Shown here: positions 7,893 to 17,766 of the stretch, one piece after another | Layout of the letters: every line of letters starts with the position of its first letter | Position numbering within the stretch: the stretch's first letter is position 1 | Source: CAZJAT01 sp964544145 | GTDB lineage: Bacteria > Hydrothermota > 32-111 | Length of the DNA: 64,000 nucleotides | Assembly (NCBI GenBank): GCA_964544145.1 | Contig: CAZJAT010000006.1 | Location: 19,004 to 83,003 of the forward strand | Direction: 5' to 3' | Translations under genes and position numbers: made by a program | Notes under the pieces: model-generated | What the model was told of the DNA's origin: nothing | The model's database searches: none | The model's input: the letters and a program-made list of their open reading frames with translations, nothing else

Positions 7893-9341
7893 CTAAAATT
7901 GAAAATATATAAATTCATTTTTACTGGTTACCGGAAACATAAGAATACCCGCAATTATAATAATATAAATCAGCCATCTTATAATGACAGGAGCTTGAAT
8001 AAATACACCGCTATATTCCCGTCCTCTCTGGAAACAATCTATTACTAACATTAACAGCAGACTGCACATGCATATCAGGATTTCGGCAGCGCTTAATCCC
8101 AAATTAATTGTTGAGTAAATATTATTCCAGCTAAATCCTTTGAACATATGAATTATAATATAAAATGCATCATTTATTGAAACAGATCTAAAGAATATCC
8201 AAGCAAATAAAATGAGAATATTTGTTGATAAAACAGCAAAAATCCTCATTAGCCAATGTTTCTTAATCTCTTTAATGAATCTGTTTTTTTCAAAAAGATG
8301 AATTAACATCTTCTCTGTAATAAGATATATTGAATGGATAAATCCCCATATAATAAATGTCCATGCTGCTCCATGCCATAAACCGCTCAATAAGAATGTT
8401 AAGACAATGTTAAATATCCATCTGGCTTTAGCAACACGATTACCTCCTAAGGGGAAATAAAGGTAATCCCTAAACCATGTTGAAAGAGAAATATGCCATC
8501 GCTTCCAGAAATCACTTATAGAAATAGCCCAATATGGACGTCTGAAATTAAGCATAATATCAAAGCCCATCACCTTTGCTGTACCAATTGCTATATCTGA
8601 ATATCCGGAGAAATCACAATATATTTGAATAGAGAAAAAAATAACACTGAGAATAAGAGGAAAACCTTCAAATAATGCGGGAGTTTCAAATACGGTATTC
8701 ACAAGAATGGCCATTCTATCTGCAATAACAATTTTTTTAAATAAACCCCACAAAATAATTTTAATGCCTTCGGCAATTCTACGGGAATCCCAGTGATGTT
8801 TTTCTCTGAATTGAGGCAGTAGATGGGTAGAACGTTCAATTGGTCCTGCTACCAGCTGCGGAAAAAATGAAACATATAGAGCAAATATACCAAGATGCTT
8901 TTCAGCATGCCTCTTACCCAAATAAATATCAATTGTATAGCTCATTGTCTGAAATGTGTAGAAGGATATTCCGACCGGCAGGAGAAATCCGCTGTACGGT
9001 ATAGTTCTGAATATATTCATTCCATTTAGTAGTGTATTGATACTTAGACTGAAAAAATTGAAATACTTGAAGCCGAATAATATGAGTAAATTAATGGAAA
9101 TTGATATAATTAGATATATTTTTTTTTTGCTTAATGAGTCAGATTCATCTATCTTAATCCCACAGATGTAATCAACAAATGTAGAAAGTAATATAAGAAT
9201 TATATATTCGGCTTTCCAGCTCATGTAAAAATAATAACTGGCTGAAAGAAGTAAAACCCATCTGTATTTATGAGGAATTATAAAATATAGAAAAGTTATA
9301 CTTATAAAAAAAATTAGAAATTGGTAAGAATTAAAAAGCAT
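7893..9341 (-). CDS. MBOAT O-acyltransferase (AlgI/DltB-like)
   Basis: This 482-residue, roughly 11-helix membrane protein moves acyl groups across the membrane to modify exported polysaccharide. The family hallmark DFWKRWHISLSTWFRDYLY and the catalytic-region histidine in LLSGLWHGAAW (about residues 320-330) are intact. So are FPQLVAGPIER and YCDFSGYSDIAIG, both diagnostic of the AlgI branch. The gene order MBOAT followed by an SGNH protein is the usual O-acetylation pair. It overlaps the lipoprotein gene upstream by 11 nt. Confidence 0.94.
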   Translation of the reverse strand: MLFNSYQFLIFFISITFLYFIIPHKYRWVLLLSASYYFYMSWKAEYIILILLSTFVDYICGIKIDESDSLSKKKIYLIISISINLLILFGFKYFNFFSLSINTLLNGMNIFRTIPYSGFLLPVGISFYTFQTMSYTIDIYLGKRHAEKHLGIFALYVSFFPQLVAGPIERSTHLLPQFREKHHWDSRRIAEGIKIILWGLFKKIVIADRMAILVNTVFETPALFEGFPLILSVIFFSIQIYCDFSGYSDIAIGTAKVMGFDIMLNFRRPYWAISISDFWKRWHISLSTWFRDYLYFPLGGNRVAKARWIFNIVLTFLLSGLWHGAAWTFIIWGFIHSIYLITEKMLIHLFEKNRFIKEIKKHWLMRIFAVLSTNILILFAWIFFRSVSINDAFYIIIHMFKGFSWNNIYSTINLGLSAAEILICMCSLLLMLVIDCFQRGREYSGVFIQAPVIIRWLIYIIIIAGILMFPVTSKNEFIYFQF

Positions 9342-10413
9342 TAATTTTTATCCATCCGATCTGAGTGATAAAATACAGAAAAGATGTATTTAAAGCATTA
9401 ACAGTGTTGTACTTATTGAGTCCGTCATCACCGGGGAATGTTGTGAGTCCTGCATCAATACAAACAAAAATATTGTATAAAGGTGCCGTCTTCTCATAAC
9501 CTTGATTGAGCTTTTTGACGCATAAATCCATAGCATATCCGCTGTAGATAAGATTTTTAATATCCATTGAGAGAAGAAGTGAATCAAATGATTCAAGAGA
9601 CATATCATCAAATAGTATTAAATCTCCTTCTGACAGGATTATGTCCCGATTTATTCGAAAGGGCAATTTGCTGAATTCAATATTATTCTTTGTATTATTC
9701 AGCATCAGTCCGGGAAATTCATTAAAATATGAATTTAAAATGCTTCTCCCCTTAAGAATAAGGGGTAAATGTGTATCTATTCCTTCATAGTTATATTTAT
9801 TGATTTTGAGTAAGTATTCATTTAAATAATTTGAATCAATACCTTGATAGGTATCTCCTTTCATTGAATATAATTTAACAAGATCAGTCTTTGAATAAAA
9901 TGGCATAATGAATATTATTTTTTTTAGTTGTTTTCTCATTTTCTGGATAAAGGGATTCAAGACCTCTTTCATATGCTTGGAAGCAATAGTATTCTTAGAG
10001 GGAGTTCCCATAAAATATGCTCCCAATGGCATTACAGTACTTATTTCACCATTGTCAATATCAATCGGATGAATTACAATCAACGCTGTTTCCTGAGGAT
10101 CTATGTTGATATCATGAATAATCATTGATCTGAAATTGTATGAATATCTCATTGCACGGATTGATAACATTGAACTGTCCTTCAGTATAATTGGTGCACC
10201 GGAAATACTGTTTTCAAGGACTATACTGTCAAAATAAGGGGGATAATGATTGAGAAAAACTATTGATGAATCAGATTCCGTAAACTCAGGTTCAAATATG
10301 AGTGTGTTATAATTCTGAACAGTTTCGTTATCATTACCAATATTCTCACATGAAATAAATATAGAAATTACTATGATAGTAATCAGTATCCTGAAAAGAA
10401 TATTTATTCTCAT
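9331..10413 (-). CDS. Lipoprotein with isochorismatase-like (cysteine hydrolase) fold, catalytic triad incomplete
   Basis: The 360-residue product starts with a membrane helix ending in the lipobox-like FISC (Cys22), so it is probably an exported lipoprotein. The rest follows the isochorismatase-like pattern: a first strand ALIVIHPID, then PFIQKMRKQLKKIIFI, a late LIYSGYAMDLC (Cys298) and IFVCIDAGLTTF. In active members the first strand ends in an aspartate and a lysine precedes the last third; here those spots appear to be H or P, and D. Only the cysteine is clearly kept, so it may bind rather than cleave a substrate. A TTG start at 10455 is possible but lies inside the promoter; I chose the ATG at 10413. 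It heads the operon with the MBOAT/SGNH pair. Confidence 0.65.
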   Translation of the reverse strand: MRINILFRILITIIVISIFISCENIGNDNETVQNYNTLIFEPEFTESDSSIVFLNHYPPYFDSIVLENSISGAPIILKDSSMLSIRAMRYSYNFRSMIIHDINIDPQETALIVIHPIDIDNGEISTVMPLGAYFMGTPSKNTIASKHMKEVLNPFIQKMRKQLKKIIFIMPFYSKTDLVKLYSMKGDTYQGIDSNYLNEYLLKINKYNYEGIDTHLPLILKGRSILNSYFNEFPGLMLNNTKNNIEFSKLPFRINRDIILSEGDLILFDDMSLESFDSLLLSMDIKNLIYSGYAMDLCVKKLNQGYEKTAPLYNIFVCIDAGLTTFPGDDGLNKYNTVNALNTSFLYFITQIGWIKINAF

Positions 10414-10423
10414 ATAAATCAAG

Positions 10424-10452
10424 TAATTACCATACTTTGATAGTGTTGTCAA
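10424..10452 (-). promoter_or_regulatory. Promoter for the lipoprotein-MBOAT-SGNH genes
   Basis: Minus strand TTGACA-N17-TAATTA with TGG directly before the -10 box. The -10 box ends 10 nt before the ATG at 10413, so the leader is at most a few bases and contains no Shine-Dalgarno site. It is divergent from the plus-strand promoter at 10472. Confidence 0.68.
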
Positions 10453-10471
10453 CAATAATATATGTGTTCTA

Positions 10472-10500
10472 TTGCAAACTCGCTTTCAATGTGCTATAAG
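10472..10500 (+). promoter_or_regulatory. Promoter for the plus-strand glycosyltransferase pair, leaderless
   Basis: TTGCAA-N17-TATAAG with TGC directly before the -10 box, followed by 6 nt and the ATG at 10507. Its -35 box lies 19 bp from the -35 box of the opposite promoter. Confidence 0.68.
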
Positions 10501-10506
10501 ATATTT

Positions 10507-11646
10507 ATGGAAGATCTGAATATAGTAGTTTTCAATCATCTATTTAATGATTCCAGAGTCATTAAACAGATACATTCCTTAAGCAATAATTATCAAATCA
10601 ATATAATTTGCCTTAAAAATAGGAATATACCCCATTCTGATTATTCTAAATCATTCAAAAAAGTCAATTTTAGGTTCATTCACTTTTCCCAAAAAATACA
10701 TAAGAAGAATTTAATTACATTTATTAAATGGCAGTTCCTAATAAGATTTCAATGTTTCAAGATATTAAATAAATCAAAAGGGAAAATACTGGCAAATGAC
10801 TTAGAGACACTTATTCCTGCATACTTTGCGCGGATAAACAACCCTGAATCAATCATTTACGATTCACATGAGATATGGACTCAAAGACAAGGGTGCATGA
10901 AAACAGTAATTCACAAATTCATTAACTTTATTGAATATTTATTAGAATGTCATATTGTTCAGAGAATAGGTTCTATTATGACAATTTCCGAAGATATTGC
11001 AGAATATCTGAAGAGAGTCTGGCAATTCAGAGGTAAAATAAATATAGTAAGAAATATCCCTGAATTCAGCGAACCAAATGTATATAGTATTTCTCGAAGG
11101 AATTTAGCTATTCCGGAAAATATGATTCTCTTTGTATATGCTGGACAAATTTCATCTGAGAGAAACTCCGATAAACTTATACGGGCATTTCAATCAGTCG
11201 CAGATAAAAATATAGGATTAATGCTTATCGGCCGTTCACATATTGACATAGGTTATGATATTTCCAAATCAGAAAACATATTCCATATTAACGAAATTCA
11301 GCAGTCACAATTGATAAATTATCTGAGATTAGCCGATATCGGCATTCATCCTCTCAATACATCATCTTCAATCAACCATGCTTTAGCATTGCCCAATAAG
11401 CTTTTTCAATACCTACATGCAGGTTTGGCATTGTGCATGTATGAAAATAAGGCAGTTAGACAAATTATAGACAAATGTAAAAATGGATTATACGGCAATA
11501 TGGATAATGAAGAGAATATCGCTTTGAATATACAGAAAATAATCAAGGAAGATATAATTTCAATGAAGAAAAATTCTGACATCTGTAAGATTAATTACAA
11601 CTGGAAAAAAGATGAAATTATTCTCAGAGAAGCAGTTTGTGGATGA
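10507..11646 (+). CDS. Glycosyltransferase, GT4-like (DSHE subgroup)
   Basis: This 379-residue GT-B enzyme starts MEDLNIVVFNHLFNDSRV. An N-terminal domain ends near IIYDSHEIW (about residues 115-123). A C-terminal donor domain follows, with FVYAGQISSERNSDKLI, LMLIGRS and ADIGIHPL, and a lysine/tyrosine site in ALPNKLFQYLHAGLAL. The frame extends upstream to 10462, but the ATG at 10507 lies 6 nt behind a -10 box and begins the homology. It is a close paralogue of the next gene and of the one at 17756-18985. It is likely one elongation step of the polysaccharide repeat. Confidence 0.88.
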   Translation: MEDLNIVVFNHLFNDSRVIKQIHSLSNNYQINIICLKNRNIPHSDYSKSFKKVNFRFIHFSQKIHKKNLITFIKWQFLIRFQCFKILNKSKGKILANDLETLIPAYFARINNPESIIYDSHEIWTQRQGCMKTVIHKFINFIEYLLECHIVQRIGSIMTISEDIAEYLKRVWQFRGKINIVRNIPEFSEPNVYSISRRNLAIPENMILFVYAGQISSERNSDKLIRAFQSVADKNIGLMLIGRSHIDIGYDISKSENIFHINEIQQSQLINYLRLADIGIHPLNTSSSINHALALPNKLFQYLHAGLALCMYENKAVRQIIDKCKNGLYGNMDNEENIALNIQKIIKEDIISMKKNSDICKINYNWKKDEIILREAVCG

Positions 11647-12872
11647 GAAAAATAATATCTGTTGTTTATAATTTATTATCTCATGATACACGAGTTCTTA
11701 AGACAGGCAGAGCGCTTGATAATATTTCCGAATATTTTTCATTTGTCGCCCTGCAGAACAGTGATTCAAATAAAAATATTATTTTTGATTGTATTGATAA
11801 TATTCCTGTATTACGCGTCAAACAGGATTTTCCCACATTCTATTCAGAAAATGAAATGGAGAAAAGTATCAAAAAAGGACGTATAAGACATTATATCAGC
11901 TTCACAACTATAATCAGATTTATTACTCATATTAAATTCTATTTTCAAAAACTTTATATTATGTATAAAGCCTATCTGATACCCGATTATAATATTATCT
12001 ATTGCAATGACTTCAATACACTTATAGCTGGGTTCATGGCATCCAGGAAGAAAAAAGCTAAAATTATTTATGATTCTCATGAATTATGGTTTGATCAGGG
12101 TTATTCTGTTAATTCAGTTTTCAAAAAATGCCAAATTGCATTTGAAAAATTCATGGAGTTAATTATAATCAGGAAATGCAATGCAGTTATAACTGTATCA
12201 TCCGGTATTGCCGAAGAGTTAGCAATGAGATATGGCATTAAAAAACCATTTCTTATAAGAAATCTTGTTGAGCATAAACCAATTATCAATAAAAAATTAT
12301 GCAATGATATTAGAAATGCCAATAACATTCCTGATAATGCCATAGTTATTGTATACCAAGGTTCATTGATTGACAGTAGAGGTATTCCGGAATTAATTGA
12401 TTCCATATCCATTCTTCCTGAAAAATTCCATCTGCTTCTTATGGGAACAGGTTTATCGAAAGAAAATACTGAAAAGATCACCAAATCAAAACGCATTCAC
12501 TATTTAGGCATGGTCCCGGAAGCTGAGCTCCATAAATACACCAGCGCAGGCGACATAGGTATTCACCCTCTTCACAAATCATGTATCAATAATATATTAG
12601 CATTTCCCAATAAATTCTCGCAATATATGAATGCAGGTCTTGCACTTGCATTGTTTGATGCATCTTCAAGCAGAGAAATCATTAATAAATACGATTGCGG
12701 CGTTTTGTTTGAACCCGGCAATACGGAAAATATTATTGAAGCAATAAGAACAATAGTACAATCCGGCAAATTGGAATACTATAAAAGAAATTCAAAGAAA
12801 GCATTTGAAGAAGAATATTGCTGGGAAAAAGAAAAAAATACACTAATTAAGATAATCAAAACAATTTATTAA
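11643..12872 (+). CDS. Glycosyltransferase, GT4-like (DSHE subgroup)
   Basis: This 409-residue paralogue of the preceding gene is coupled to it by an ATGA overlap. A TTG two codons upstream is a less likely start. Visible marks are SVVYNLLSHDTRVLK near the N-terminus, IIYDSHELWF (about residue 140), VIVYQGSLIDSRGIPELI, HLLLMGTG, GDIGIHPLH and AFPNKFSQYMNAGLALALFD. The last has the N-K-x-x-x-Y-x-x-A-G pattern of GT4 donor sites in this subgroup. It ends 4 bp from the convergent asparagine synthase gene, with no terminator visible between them. Confidence 0.88.
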   Translation: MRKIISVVYNLLSHDTRVLKTGRALDNISEYFSFVALQNSDSNKNIIFDCIDNIPVLRVKQDFPTFYSENEMEKSIKKGRIRHYISFTTIIRFITHIKFYFQKLYIMYKAYLIPDYNIIYCNDFNTLIAGFMASRKKKAKIIYDSHELWFDQGYSVNSVFKKCQIAFEKFMELIIIRKCNAVITVSSGIAEELAMRYGIKKPFLIRNLVEHKPIINKKLCNDIRNANNIPDNAIVIVYQGSLIDSRGIPELIDSISILPEKFHLLLMGTGLSKENTEKITKSKRIHYLGMVPEAELHKYTSAGDIGIHPLHKSCINNILAFPNKFSQYMNAGLALALFDASSSREIINKYDCGVLFEPGNTENIIEAIRTIVQSGKLEYYKRNSKKAFEEEYCWEKEKNTLIKIIKTIY

Positions 12873-12876
12873 TGAT

Positions 12877-14673
12877 TTATTCAAAAAAATTTATTTTATA
12901 CCATAATGATATTACGAGGAATTGCCACATCTGCCATATATTATAATCACCGTTTTTCCTAAACTCATTTATAGTATCATCAAGCACCTTAGCACCTATC
13001 AGATTTTTTATCTGCGTGTTTGACACGATATCCGTATATGTATCCATATAGTATTTTCTTGTCCAGTAATCAAAAGGTGTTGCATATCCAAGCTTATTTT
13101 TTCTTGTATATATATTATCCGGCAGTATGCCTTTCATTGATTCCCTTAATATATACTTTGTATGACCATGGTGAATCTTTTGATTAAATGGTATTGAAAG
13201 AGCTTTTTCAACTACCCTGTGATCAAGGAATGGGACCCTGGCTTCAACTGAGAAATTCATACTGTTTCTATCTTCATAATGCAAGAGAGCAGGCAAACCG
13301 TTGAATGATAGAGATTTTCTCATCCAACTGTCCAAGGTATAATTATTTCTATTATTAATAGGTTTATTCATTCTCCTTCGTGCATCGTTTTTAGCTTTTA
13401 CATAAGAATTATACATTGCACTTCTGAAATAGCTTTTAAATTGACTCCTCCCCGTTAATCTGTATATCTCCCCTATCTCTTTTAAAACATCTGCATCATA
13501 ATGCTGAACATTATTTATAACATCGCTTATGAAATACGGAAAATAACTAAAATATCCCGAGAATATTTCATCAGCACCCTGACCATCCAAGAGTACTTTC
13601 ACTCCGTTTTCTTTCGCTTTTTTCATTACAAACCACTGTGAATAGACACCATATGCAAGAATCGGTTCATCTTGTGCATAAACCATCTTATTAATATTAT
13701 CAAAATAATTGTCAGAATCCGGATAAATCTTACTTATATTTATATTCCTGTCTTTTTCAAATTCATCTACATACTTTTCTTCATCATATCCTCTAATGTT
13801 GTAAATTGCTGAAATTGCATTTATCTTTTTATCTAAAACTCTTGAAGATATACTCACAATAGAACTGGAATCAATGCCGCCGCTCAGACAGCTTCCCACC
13901 TCAACATCACTTCTAAATCTCAACTTTATAGAGTCAATAAGCATTTCCCTTAATTCACTGACATTGACTCTGAAGTTAGTTGATTTATTTATTCCTATAG
14001 AGTAATATTCTTTCTGGTATTTTTTCCCATTACTGAATATAAGATTATTACCGGCTTTCAATTGTTTTATTGGTTGAAAAAATGTGTTTTCATCATGATC
14101 AAATTGTCGGGATTGGAGATACTCTGCTATCATATTGTCATCTCTTCTGATATCACCGGGGAATGCAGCTGTTAATGCCTTAATCTCAGATGCAAATGCA
14201 AAATAATGTTCATTTAATATATAATAAAACGGTTTAATACCGAATCTGTCTCTCGAGCAGAATAGACTTTTATATTTATTATCCCACAAACAAAAAGACC
14301 ACATACCATTAAATCTGTTTACACAAGATTCCCCCCAACAATCATATGCTGCAGGAATAATTTCTGTATCAGAACGGGAATGAAAAGAATAACCTTTATT
14401 TATGAGTTCCTTTTTTAGTTCTATGTAATTATAAATTTCTCCATTGAATGTGATAACATATCTCTTATTCAAATATAGCAGCGGTTGTGCCGCATCATTA
14501 CTAAGATCTATTATAGACAATCTCCTGTGACCTAAAAACACATCATTGCCATCATTAATATATGTACCACAGCCATCAGGTCCGCGATGATATAATTTAC
14601 TATCCATTATTTTCATTTTGCTGACACAATTATCCAATGTTCTAAATTTTTTTATACCGAAAATTCCACACAT
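12877..14673 (-). CDS. asnB: Asparagine synthase-like glutamine amidotransferase
   Basis: This 598-residue AsnB-type enzyme makes an amide from a carboxylate using glutamine and ATP. The start must be the ATG at 14673, because Cys2 (MCGIFGIKK) is the glutaminase nucleophile; an upstream in-frame start would bury it. Other class II glutaminase marks are HRGPDGCG, LGHRRLSIID, FNGEIYNY and SRSDTE. The synthetase half carries the pyrophosphate loop SGGIDSSS (about residue 270). In polysaccharide clusters such enzymes are often thought to amidate uronic or amino-acid substituents rather than make asparagine; which applies here is unknown. TAATG couples it to the radical SAM gene. Confidence 0.9.
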   Translation of the reverse strand: MCGIFGIKKFRTLDNCVSKMKIMDSKLYHRGPDGCGTYINDGNDVFLGHRRLSIIDLSNDAAQPLLYLNKRYVITFNGEIYNYIELKKELINKGYSFHSRSDTEIIPAAYDCWGESCVNRFNGMWSFCLWDNKYKSLFCSRDRFGIKPFYYILNEHYFAFASEIKALTAAFPGDIRRDDNMIAEYLQSRQFDHDENTFFQPIKQLKAGNNLIFSNGKKYQKEYYSIGINKSTNFRVNVSELREMLIDSIKLRFRSDVEVGSCLSGGIDSSSIVSISSRVLDKKINAISAIYNIRGYDEEKYVDEFEKDRNINISKIYPDSDNYFDNINKMVYAQDEPILAYGVYSQWFVMKKAKENGVKVLLDGQGADEIFSGYFSYFPYFISDVINNVQHYDADVLKEIGEIYRLTGRSQFKSYFRSAMYNSYVKAKNDARRRMNKPINNRNNYTLDSWMRKSLSFNGLPALLHYEDRNSMNFSVEARVPFLDHRVVEKALSIPFNQKIHHGHTKYILRESMKGILPDNIYTRKNKLGYATPFDYWTRKYYMDTYTDIVSNTQIKNLIGAKVLDDTINEFRKNGDYNIWQMWQFLVISLWYKINFFE

Positions 14674-15761
14674 TAGAAAACTCCACAGCATCGCGTACAT
14701 GCTGGTAATAATTTATTTTTCTTCATAAAAGCTCTGAATTTTCTGTATTCTTTTCCATTCCATATCTCATTATAGGACTGTTCATATATATTACCCATAA
14801 TAAGAGGATAGCATCTTGTCATGATTACCGCATCCCCATTGGACATTATCTGCATAATATTCCATGGTACTACACATTTCTGCTGCTTCACAATTGTGTC
14901 AGGCTTATTGTAAAAATCATGCACCTCTCTGATTGTTTTTAATTCAGGTGAAAACTGAACATTGCTGAAATCTTTTTTAATTCTGTTTATCTCATTCTGC
15001 AATTTAGCCGTATTCATATCAGCTGGATTAATCACTTCTATACTGCTTCTGGTGGATTTAATATATGGTCCATATAACTTGTTTGTAAGAACCGACATAT
15101 CTTCACTCACAAAATTCATATGTGAAAAAGAAATACTATCAACTCCCAGTTCACTGAAATACAATGCAAATTCGTACATTTGTTCTACATTCATCGGCAA
15201 TATAGTGAAATTCATATTCACAGATGTTTTACTTTTGTCTCTATTATTAAGAATATATTTAACTCCACTATTCATTTTATTGAAGAATCCCTTCATACCC
15301 CTTATAATATCTGCAGTTTCGAACATTCCATCTGCTGATATCCAAACATCATTAACCCGGTTTTCCAGAAGCATGTCCGCTTTCTCAAGTAATAACAATC
15401 CATTTGTAGTGACCTGAATACTCAATCCCATTTTTTTCACCTCTTTTATCATCAATTCCAGAGATGGATAAAGCAATGGTTCTGTAGACGTAATTGCTAT
15501 TGCAGGTTTGAATTCTTTTACTTGTCCCATAAATTTCAGTGCATTTTCAATATCCATATTATTGTCATCATTTACCATCAATTTGTAAAACTGCGATTCC
15601 TTGTTGTTCTGTCCGACGTCACACATAATACATTTCAGATTACAAACACTATTAACCGCAAGATAAATGGTATTCGGATGCCAGTATGCATATGCACTAT
15701 TATACTTAATGCGGTTTTTCACTAATCTCATATTGTTTCTCACTCTTCTACTTATCTTCAT
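14673..15761 (-). CDS. Radical SAM/SPASM protein
   Basis: This 362-residue enzyme has the cluster motif CNLKCIMC (cysteines 40, 44, 47) that binds the SAM-cleaving [4Fe-4S] centre. TSTEPLLYPSLE (the GGEP-like region) and VTTNGLLL follow. The C-terminal part is SPASM-like: C-V-V-P-W, TRCYPLIMGN, SYNEIWNGKEYRKFR and a closing CTRCCG provide ligands for an auxiliary cluster. The substrate is unknown. Members of this group occur in polysaccharide loci and usually lie beside glycosyltransferases. A TTG four codons earlier is possible; GGCGG lies 5 nt before the ATG used here. It overlaps the heparinase-like gene upstream. Confidence 0.85.
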   Translation of the reverse strand: MKISRRVRNNMRLVKNRIKYNSAYAYWHPNTIYLAVNSVCNLKCIMCDVGQNNKESQFYKLMVNDDNNMDIENALKFMGQVKEFKPAIAITSTEPLLYPSLELMIKEVKKMGLSIQVTTNGLLLLEKADMLLENRVNDVWISADGMFETADIIRGMKGFFNKMNSGVKYILNNRDKSKTSVNMNFTILPMNVEQMYEFALYFSELGVDSISFSHMNFVSEDMSVLTNKLYGPYIKSTRSSIEVINPADMNTAKLQNEINRIKKDFSNVQFSPELKTIREVHDFYNKPDTIVKQQKCVVPWNIMQIMSNGDAVIMTRCYPLIMGNIYEQSYNEIWNGKEYRKFRAFMKKNKLLPACTRCCGVF

Positions 15762-17766
15762 ATCTACCGCCAATATATATGTTATATGTGCAAAATTCTT
15801 TTTTCCCTGAAATTATATATATCTCACTTGCAGGTTCCATGTGATTATATAATCTAGAAAACCAACCTCTGTAATTATGTTCATTTCCTTTATAATGTAT
15901 AATCTCATCAAACAATGTCTCAATTTCCAGTATAAGCATTGAATTTTCTCTTATTGAAACAATCTTGTTTTCATTTACTTCAATTCTGCATTCAGGGTGA
16001 AAATGCAATATATCAGTAAATGTTTCACTTTCAATCCCTTTAATACTGTCTTTTATTTTTATTCTTTCTTTATCTATAAATATTTCCCTGTTAATAAAAA
16101 TATCATCCTTTATATATCTATAAGCATTGAGAGATGATTTTATGTGAATACTATCTCCTATTGAATCAATTTTTGTTTTTATCGGTTTCGCTCTGTGATT
16201 GAGTGTCCAGAAATTATCGTCTAATCCGGAATAAGACCCATTATTACAGATAAAACAGTTATGTCCATATGTTGCCCTAAATTGGTCATGCACCTTTTTG
16301 TCTAATGTATATGTTCCCGTTCCAGGATCAACAATATGCATTTCATTCCCTATTGAAATTGTAAAATTCATATTATCATCATGACCATGCGTGCCATGAG
16401 GATTATCATCATTGTAATCCTTGCCAATATCTCCATTATCAAATGTTATTTTAATTTTCTTACCATTCATAATTTTGTTAATAAAGTAGAAACCTGAATC
16501 TTTAAAACTAATAAGATGAGATTCTCCATTAATTTTACTATCAGTACAAACATTAGGTATCCTGCCTGTCCACCAAAATATTTCTGAAATAGTTTTTTTA
16601 TCTGAAGTATTAATTATTCCATTGTTGTATATGGCATTTAACAGTTCAGGATAGAGCTTAAAAGAATTCGGTTTAAAAAATGTAAACTGCAAAACCCTTG
16701 CACTGTCAAAATCACCTATAATTATTGCATCTCCATCAGGTAATTTACACTGTTCTATAAACCTTCCCAGACCATGAATTCGTTTATCTAAAAGAGCATA
16801 GGAAAACATCTCATTATTGCGCTTCATAATTTGTCTGCTTATTATAAGAAACTCCAGAATATATCTGTAATAACCGGATGATTGTTCATACTGCAAATTA
16901 TCGTTTCTAAACTGAGTTGTTAATTCTTCCGTCATTCTGTTTTTTGCGTCTCTTAACAAGATTCGGCTGTTTTTGAATTCAGGAAAACTCAGAGTACATA
17001 ATATAACTGAAGCAATATTGCCTATATAATGATTTGTACTCTTAACACCTTTCTCATAATGCTTAACAACATACATCAGGTGCACATATATCAATCTACG
17101 GAGCATATCTTGAAATTCCTCATCCCGGAATTTTTTACTTTCTTTTAAATACTGATATATATATATAAGAGTAATCATGCGTTGAGCTACAATAAGATTC
17201 GCTGTCCATGCAACAGTATATGGACAATCATTCTCCTTTTCCCAATCAATCAGGATCTCTTCTATTTTTCTCAAATATTTTTCATTTTTTGAAATTATGT
17301 CAGCCAAAATAAGATCTTCTATAAAGAGTAATTTATTTAATTCCCAGTTGAATTTAATGTCTGTTCTATAAAACGGAGGTTTGAGCTGCGATTTATTTAA
17401 CAGTTCATTAAAATTCATATAATACATATTCTTCCACCTAAACTTTCGGAAACTGTCATTCCAAATAATTCTGTTTCCAAATTGTTTTTCTTCATTTAGA
17501 ATATTCAGTTTGTTAGTCATTATCAGATCAGCTCTTGTTATTATTGTATTCCTCAGCTCATTGTCATTAAGTATTTCTCCTAATTTGTTTAATTCAGTCT
17601 CATTCCAAAGAAATTTGGAATGAGTATTATATTTTTCTGTTATCCTGTATTTCTTATTAAGGTATTTACTCAGAGATTCATCCTTGTATCTATTCCGTAT
17701 TCCGGATTTTCTGAATCCAAATTTTTTCAGAATAAATGCAATTTCTTTTCTCGCTCTATTTATCAT
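15748..17766 (-). CDS. Heparinase II/III-like polysaccharide lyase
   Basis: This 672-residue protein has an alpha-barrel N-terminal part (about residues 60-370), with WTANLIVAQRMI typical of the heparinase N-terminal domain, and a beta-sheet C-terminal part. The catalytic-domain signature HGTHGHDDNMNF followed by HIVDPGTGTY (about residues 458-490) is clear. Such lyases cleave uronic-acid polysaccharides and often sit inside exopolysaccharide operons, where they may trim or release the polymer. No obvious N-terminal signal peptide is seen, only a basic start, so export is uncertain. It overlaps the glycosyltransferase gene upstream by 11 nt. Confidence 0.87.
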   Translation of the reverse strand: MINRARKEIAFILKKFGFRKSGIRNRYKDESLSKYLNKKYRITEKYNTHSKFLWNETELNKLGEILNDNELRNTIITRADLIMTNKLNILNEEKQFGNRIIWNDSFRKFRWKNMYYMNFNELLNKSQLKPPFYRTDIKFNWELNKLLFIEDLILADIISKNEKYLRKIEEILIDWEKENDCPYTVAWTANLIVAQRMITLIYIYQYLKESKKFRDEEFQDMLRRLIYVHLMYVVKHYEKGVKSTNHYIGNIASVILCTLSFPEFKNSRILLRDAKNRMTEELTTQFRNDNLQYEQSSGYYRYILEFLIISRQIMKRNNEMFSYALLDKRIHGLGRFIEQCKLPDGDAIIIGDFDSARVLQFTFFKPNSFKLYPELLNAIYNNGIINTSDKKTISEIFWWTGRIPNVCTDSKINGESHLISFKDSGFYFINKIMNGKKIKITFDNGDIGKDYNDDNPHGTHGHDDNMNFTISIGNEMHIVDPGTGTYTLDKKVHDQFRATYGHNCFICNNGSYSGLDDNFWTLNHRAKPIKTKIDSIGDSIHIKSSLNAYRYIKDDIFINREIFIDKERIKIKDSIKGIESETFTDILHFHPECRIEVNENKIVSIRENSMLILEIETLFDEIIHYKGNEHNYRGWFSRLYNHMEPASEIYIISGKKEFCTYNIYIGGRYEDK

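Noticed and set aside
9331..10455. TTG start at 10455 for the lipoprotein
   Set aside because: It would place the -35 and -10 boxes inside the coding region and 14 polar residues before the signal helix.
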